Source: Anopheles merus (taxonomy: Eukaryota; Arthropoda; Insecta; Diptera; Culicidae). Taken from it: a DNA stretch of 64,000 nt. Shown piece by piece: positions 59,712 through 64,000 of the stretch. Made by a program: the position numbers and the translations under genes. Every line of letters starts with the position of its first letter. The first letter of the stretch is position 1. The stretch is taken from positions 44,661,832 through 44,725,831 of the forward strand of contig NC_054082.1 in the NCBI RefSeq assembly GCF_017562075.2, given 5' to 3'. The notes below the pieces were generated by a model. The model had not been told where the DNA came from. It worked only from the letters and a program-made list of their open reading frames with translations, and made no database searches.

Positions 59712-61475
59712 CATAATGATAGAATTTTTAAAGAAGTGTTTGAAGAAAAATGGAAATCATCCAAGCTAAATTGGAATACACATTATTGCTTGCCTCTCGT
59801 ATGAACACTTTGAAAAAGCAACTATACCCTGTGCAGATCGATGGACCAATAGTTCAATGGTTATGTATCATGCTAGCAAAACGTTTTAACATTTCAATTC
59901 CCCAGCGTTTAATTAGATGTCTAACCGTAGTTACACGAGTTGTCGTCACTCGGTTTTGTTTTCTAGGTCTGTTTGAGACTCGCAAGCATGGGGATATGTG
60001 GAAAGGATTCTAACATACTGAAAACGTAAAAAAATCATTCAATCCATTTGTCACAACAAAAGAAAAACGTTCACAAGGAACTGGAGCATTAGAAGCGGAT
60101 TGGTAAGTGAATGGTAAATGATGAACATAAAAAAAAACTCGTGAGATTTTTTTCGTGCGAACTTTGTGGTTTGTGGTAGTTCTGTAATTTGTTACATTGA
60201 TTGCTTTTTTGCAATAATCAATGCACTCTTTTATGACGCAGTTTTCAATATATTTACCAGCAAGTCTATATTAATATATAGATGTTTAGTAGCAATGCAA
60301 TTTTAAAAATATAACTAAAAAACTTACCTTGATATTTTACCCACAACAGAAAGACAAGTATCTGGTTTAGTTTTGTTTTATAAAAAATGTGTAATTTATT
60401 TAACTACAACCACGTGGTATAGTAACAATGATTTGTGTTTTGTTGAGTTCTTCCACCATTTTGTATAATTAATCAAATTCTACACCTCCTACCAAAGGTC
60501 TACACAATAGCATATTGTTATACTGATGTTCTGTTCTATTTGATTTATTTAGACGGTTATTTTCCGTTGCCATTTCACAAGTTTTTTTTATCGTATGGTA
60601 TATATTGAGCGCTTTATTTCTTTGTTGATATGCTGGCTTATTGATAAGATATGCATATGTTTTACCTAACATCTTAAGCCAAAATACACTGTTACTGTGT
60701 TAAGACAATTCAATAATGAGTTGTATTTTGTTTCACTCAAGATTATGCTTATTTGCATAACCAGTTTAAACACAATACGACTAGACTATGTTTGTATATC
60801 TTCATCGTTTCCTTTAAAATCAAATAATTAACCAAGACCAATTAAATGTCCTTATTACCATATTTTGTAAATCTACTTTAGAAGTTTCGTTGAGCTGCAA
60901 CACATTAGGGGTCTTACAAAAAAACATCATATTTTATTGTTTTAATACGCAAGCTGTGGTTTTCTTTTCCTTTTGCTTAGAATAATTTGTTTGCTACATG
61001 TGACAGTACAACTGGAGTGGGACAATTTTTCAGATTTTCTTGGCCAAAATAATTAATACAATTTACCTTAATCTTCCTAGGTTCGTAGAACCTAACGGTA
61101 GATCTCATTGTGAAACTTTAGAAAAGGACTGTTATTGATGGGGCTGAATTGCATGAGTTTTAGAATTTTACTATTTTGTAATATACATAAATGTTACCGT
61201 CTTATTTTGTAATATTTACAAACATGTTATACTGACGGCTGGAAAACCACTCCCATTAATCATAATAAATTAATTGCGATAAGCGTACAAACGATATCGC
61301 ATTGGTCTTGCTTCTATGTAGATATACATTGTTATTAAACATTACTGTTCCCAAAACCACGCTCGTAGTTAGACCGATTGAATTGAACGTAGGGTAACGA
61401 AATCATGTTTAAACGATGCACAACGTGGTACATGGTTGTATCTTGAGTAGTTTTGATGAAGCTAATTGACAACAG
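59712..61475. other. AT-rich DNA, no supported gene
   Basis: An ATG frame at 59750-60013 (87 codons) has a fairly even composition but no domain I recognise; a 67-codon minus frame at 60469-60672 likewise. The rest is AT-rich. Confidence 0.45.
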
Positions 61476-61479
61476 ATGA

Positions 61480-61665
61480 GCCGGTCCCGTGGTACAGTCG
61501 TCAACTCGCACGAACTAACAACATGCTCTTTACATCAAGCCTCGTATGGAACGTGTCGCTCGTAATATTATGCTGGTTATTTTTCAATGGGTAATAAATT
61601 ATGTCACTGAGAGCTAAGACCATCAGTAGCAATCATTGTGCTTGTCCGACCAAAAACGAAAAATA
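61480..61665 (+). mobile_element. SINE200-like SINE, strongly decayed
   Basis: Head GCCGGTCCCGTGGTACAGTC and AACAACATGC are clear, but the B box is degenerate (TACATCAAGCCTC) and the body is substituted throughout. The tail is GCTTGTCCGACCAAAAACG. The oldest-looking SINE in the window. Confidence 0.8.
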
Positions 61666-61669
61666 AAAA

Positions 61670-62043
61670 AAATACTTTACGCTTAATGTAGAACAGTATT
61701 TTATTTTCAACTAACAGAAACTCCTTGACCTACCACAAAATATATGTGACGAAGGAAACCACAAATTTCTTGCAAAAATGGGTATAGAATAAGGAATCTT
61801 GTTAAAGCAATATAGGCTAGCATTGTGTAGCATAGGCATTTTTAAAGTCAAACGAAACAAAAATAAAACAATACTTTTGATAGACTGTAAACTATATATT
61901 AATATTCCAAAAACAGCAGGTTAATTTTTGAAAAGATTCTTATTCACTATGTTATCCTAAATAATGGCAAATCATAAAAAAGGTCGTTTTCGGGTAAAGC
62001 GTTTCACGCCAGGACTCCACGGAGCATAACACGGAGCGCAACA
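61670..62043. other. AT-rich DNA, nothing recognised
   Basis: No frames of note or termini. Confidence 0.5.
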
Positions 62044-62527
62044 TACAGGGTTTTCAATCATATTATTGACGTGTTCAGCGAGTTGTTGATTCGTTCGGGC
62101 ATATAATTGACACTTTCAGTGAGATATTGAATTGTTCGGAAGCAGGCGTTGACATGTTCAGCGATTCTATAGAGCTGTCACTTTCGTACCCCTTGGACTG
62201 CAGCTTGGATCATTCTCATCAGAAGGTAAACAAACGGTTTTCGTAACAACATAACGTTATCGTTATCGAAAAAATATGCTTTTTCAACTAATTTATGTAT
62301 TAAACAGCTTGGAGAATGATTATTAGCTACTTTTAAGACTTTTAAGAATGAAAAATTGAACCCTGCGGCACAGTATGCAAACAAAACAAATGACAGCTCT
62401 ACAGTATAACCGAACATGTCTACATCTACTTCCGAACAATTCTATATCTCGATGAAAGAGTCTATTATATGCCTGAACGAATCAACAACTCGCTGAACAT
62501 GTCTATATAATCCTCGAAAACCCTGTA
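62044..62527. mobile_element. TA-flanked foldback MITE with ~160 bp compound inverted repeats
   Basis: Element 62046-62525 is flanked by TA on both sides. The left arm (62046-62200) and right arm (62365-62525) are inverted copies: CAGGGTTTTCAATCATATTA and, complemented at the right, CAGGGTTTTCGAGGATTATA. Both carry GTTCAGCGAGTTGTTGATTC. Each arm is itself ~2.5 tandem units of about 42 bp starting TTGACRYGTTCAG. Central 165 bp are unique. No transposase. Confidence 0.82.
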
Positions 62528-62986
62528 ACTCGCAAAACGCAAACAAATCTAACTAATACTGCAGTTGCTTTAGCCACTTTGGATTGACGGCATCGATGGA
62601 AATATCGTTTGATGTGTTGTATGAATAATATGGCTTAAAATCATATTCAATTATAAAAATTTAAAAATTTTGAATGAATAAAAAAAGCATCGAAATTTAT
62701 ATTGGAAATTTCTTGTCAAAATACTGATATTGTAACTGCTGCACAGGAAAACAATCTAAGGCCATATTTATCAACAAGAAGATTAGATCATTACCTTTAA
62801 CATATTTCCACAAGTGGCTGCTACACTGTTTTTATTTTTAAGCTTAACTCTGTAATTAGATATTCTAGATTTACGGTATCCGAATTTACAGTATACAGAT
62901 TTACATCTTCCGAACCGAATATGAAGAAATCGAATAGTTCTGATTTCATTAAAAAATATCTTACCAACTGACACCAAAAAATAAAT
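62528..62986. other. 3' flank of the LRR gene
   Basis: AT-rich DNA downstream of the LRR stop codon, read in the gene's direction. A candidate AATAAA polyadenylation signal lies on the minus strand near 62830, about 155 bp past the stop. No other gene. Confidence 0.5.
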
Positions 62987-64000
62987 TCAACTGATTTTAA
63001 TGTTAAAACTTTTTAAATATTCTACAAACATAATTGTTATGATAGGCGATGCCGCCAGAAACCGCACAGCTGACGAGACAACTGAAATAAATGTCTTCTC
63101 TTGAGACCGCTTACTATGTTCACTTAGCCATTGCAGCCACCTGTTCCAAGACTGTCCCCGCAGCATAGTTGATATGGCTGTGTTGGCTGCTTCGAGATTT
63201 TCTCGTGTAACCTGTTCAAAACAGCGCCCGATTGAGTATAGATCGATTGAGCTCATTGGCATCCCGTTCACCTCGAGCGGGGAGATGCAGTAGTTCTTGG
63301 AAAGGAAGTCACCGGCGGGAGCCCCATTGTGTGACAAGTAAGTACCGTTGGCGAGGGGACTATCTAAGAGTGTGTGGATGTGACATCCGCATGGGAAGTA
63401 GTTACTATTTACATGCAGTGTATCGATGCCCTCAAGCACGATCGAGCCACTTTCGGGAGTTTCTAGCAGATGGTTACCCTGAATCCGAAGCACCCTAATT
63501 CTATTGGCCGCAGTAATGTTGAGCTCCTGGATGGCGTCAATTTTGTTGTTGAGTATGTTGAGCAGCTCGACCTGCACGAGACCCTCAAAGGCCCCAGCTC
63601 GTATGATACCTAGATCAGATTCTTGCAGAGAGAGCAGTTTGACGTGCGTCAGACCCCGGAATGTGTACGGCTCCAGGGAGGCGAGATCCATGAAAGAAAG
63701 CTTCAGATAGCCAACCGTTTCGAGACCATAGAAAGCGTCCGGCTCGATCGCACGTATACCCGACGGTAGGATGAGTCGATCGACGTTGCTAAGGCTGGAG
63801 AATGCGTTCGTCTCGATTGTTACGGTTGGGTTGTCGGCGAGATGTATCTGTCGAATGTTGACGGCCCCAGCAAATGCGTACCCTTCGATGCGTAGGATTT
63901 TGTTGTGCGACAACTGTATTTGCGAGACGTTCTGTAGCCCGGCAAAAGCAAATGATGCAACTGTTGCCAGAGGGGTGTGTTGAATCGAGAGATCTCGCAG
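62987..64000 (-). CDS. Leucine-rich repeat protein, C-terminal part (5' end beyond window)
   Basis: The frame is open from the window edge (codon CTG at 63998-64000) to a stop at 62987-62989, giving 337 visible residues. No ATG is needed, because the repeats continue past the edge. About eight 24-residue LRRs of the L-x-x-L-x-L/I-x-x-N type run over residues 1-200, for example VSQIQLSHNKILRIEGYAFA. A cysteine cap follows, with CGCHIHTLL, then NYC and GRC, resembling an LRRCT cap. The sequons NVS, NIT and NGT fit an extracellular protein. The C-terminus has a hydrophobic run (FLAASPIITIMFVEYL) then KSFNIKIS, so it may be a membrane segment; it is not a clean GPI signal. Third positions are much more GC-rich than the flanks. 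A possible AATAAA signal lies on the minus strand near 62830. Ligand and cell role are unknown. A downstream splice replacing the last residues cannot be excluded. Confidence 0.88.
   Translation of the reverse strand: MRDLSIQHTPLATVASFAFAGLQNVSQIQLSHNKILRIEGYAFAGAVNIRQIHLADNPTVTIETNAFSSLSNVDRLILPSGIRAIEPDAFYGLETVGYLKLSFMDLASLEPYTFRGLTHVKLLSLQESDLGIIRAGAFEGLVQVELLNILNNKIDAIQELNITAANRIRVLRIQGNHLLETPESGSIVLEGIDTLHVNSNYFPCGCHIHTLLDSPLANGTYLSHNGAPAGDFLSKNYCISPLEVNGMPMSSIDLYSIGRCFEQVTRENLEAANTAISTMLRGQSWNRWLQWLSEHSKRSQEKTFISVVSSAVRFLAASPIITIMFVEYLKSFNIKIS

Noticed and set aside
1..64000. CRISPR array, operons or prokaryotic mobile islands
   Set aside because: No regularly spaced direct repeats with unique spacers, no ribosome-binding-site-led gene runs; the content is typical insect repeat DNA.

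Overview
This window reads as mosquito nuclear DNA, most likely Anopheles. The main reason is ten copies of one tRNA-derived SINE. Its consensus, from a GGTCTCGTGGTACAGTCG head through a GGTTCAAGCC B box to a TTGTTGTGCCAAAGAA tail, matches what I recall of SINE200 from Anopheles gambiae. The degraded non-LTR reverse transcriptases, TA-flanked mariner-like MITEs and AT-rich intergenic DNA fit this. No prokaryotic gene organisation is present.

The only gene I can support with confidence is at the right edge on the minus strand (64000 down to 62987): the 3' part of a leucine-rich-repeat protein whose 5' part lies outside the window. The other ~63 kb is intergenic or possibly intronic DNA made largely of dead transposons.

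Layout: 1-5 kb, AT-rich, with one exon-like His/Gln-rich island at 3505-3609 and an RT zinc-binding fragment at 4617-5170. 5.7-6.7 kb, an ATT microsatellite next to a non-LTR RT with its catalytic box deleted. 8-16 kb, four SINEs, a hairpin MITE and a second dead RT of the same clade. 17-25 kb, mostly featureless except one copy of an unnamed ~525 bp repeat. 25-30 kb, a possible LINE tail and three SINEs. 30.6-37.2 kb, a mariner-like MITE, two SINEs, a hAT MITE, a poly-C tract, an LTR-like block and a 42 bp LINE-tail micro-insertion. 37.5-38.4 kb, a broken jockey-like RT 3' end. 39.8-44.3 kb, an RT fragment abutting the inverted second copy of the 525 bp repeat, an LTR-like block, a LINE 3' end with a TAAG tail and an eroded hAT MITE. 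47.7-48.6 kb, LTR-retroelement-like leader duplications. 52.3-54.3 kb, an RT fragment, a foldback of 21 bp repeats and a second LINE-tail micro-insertion. 56.4-58.2 kb, a 1.36 kb TA-flanked element followed by a decayed protein-coding remnant of unknown origin. 59.4-62.5 kb, a mariner-like MITE, a SINE and a TA-flanked foldback MITE. 63-64 kb, the LRR gene.

There is no operon-like or cooperative gene set. The biological content is a record of transposition: LINE-driven insertions (SINE copies, two ultra-short LINE tails with perfect target duplications) and several TA-targeted cut-and-paste families whose arms are built of short tandem units. The most interesting unexplained items are the coding remnant at 57830-58194, the foldback elements at 52811-53020 and 62046-62525, and the two hairpin-tailed micro-insertions.
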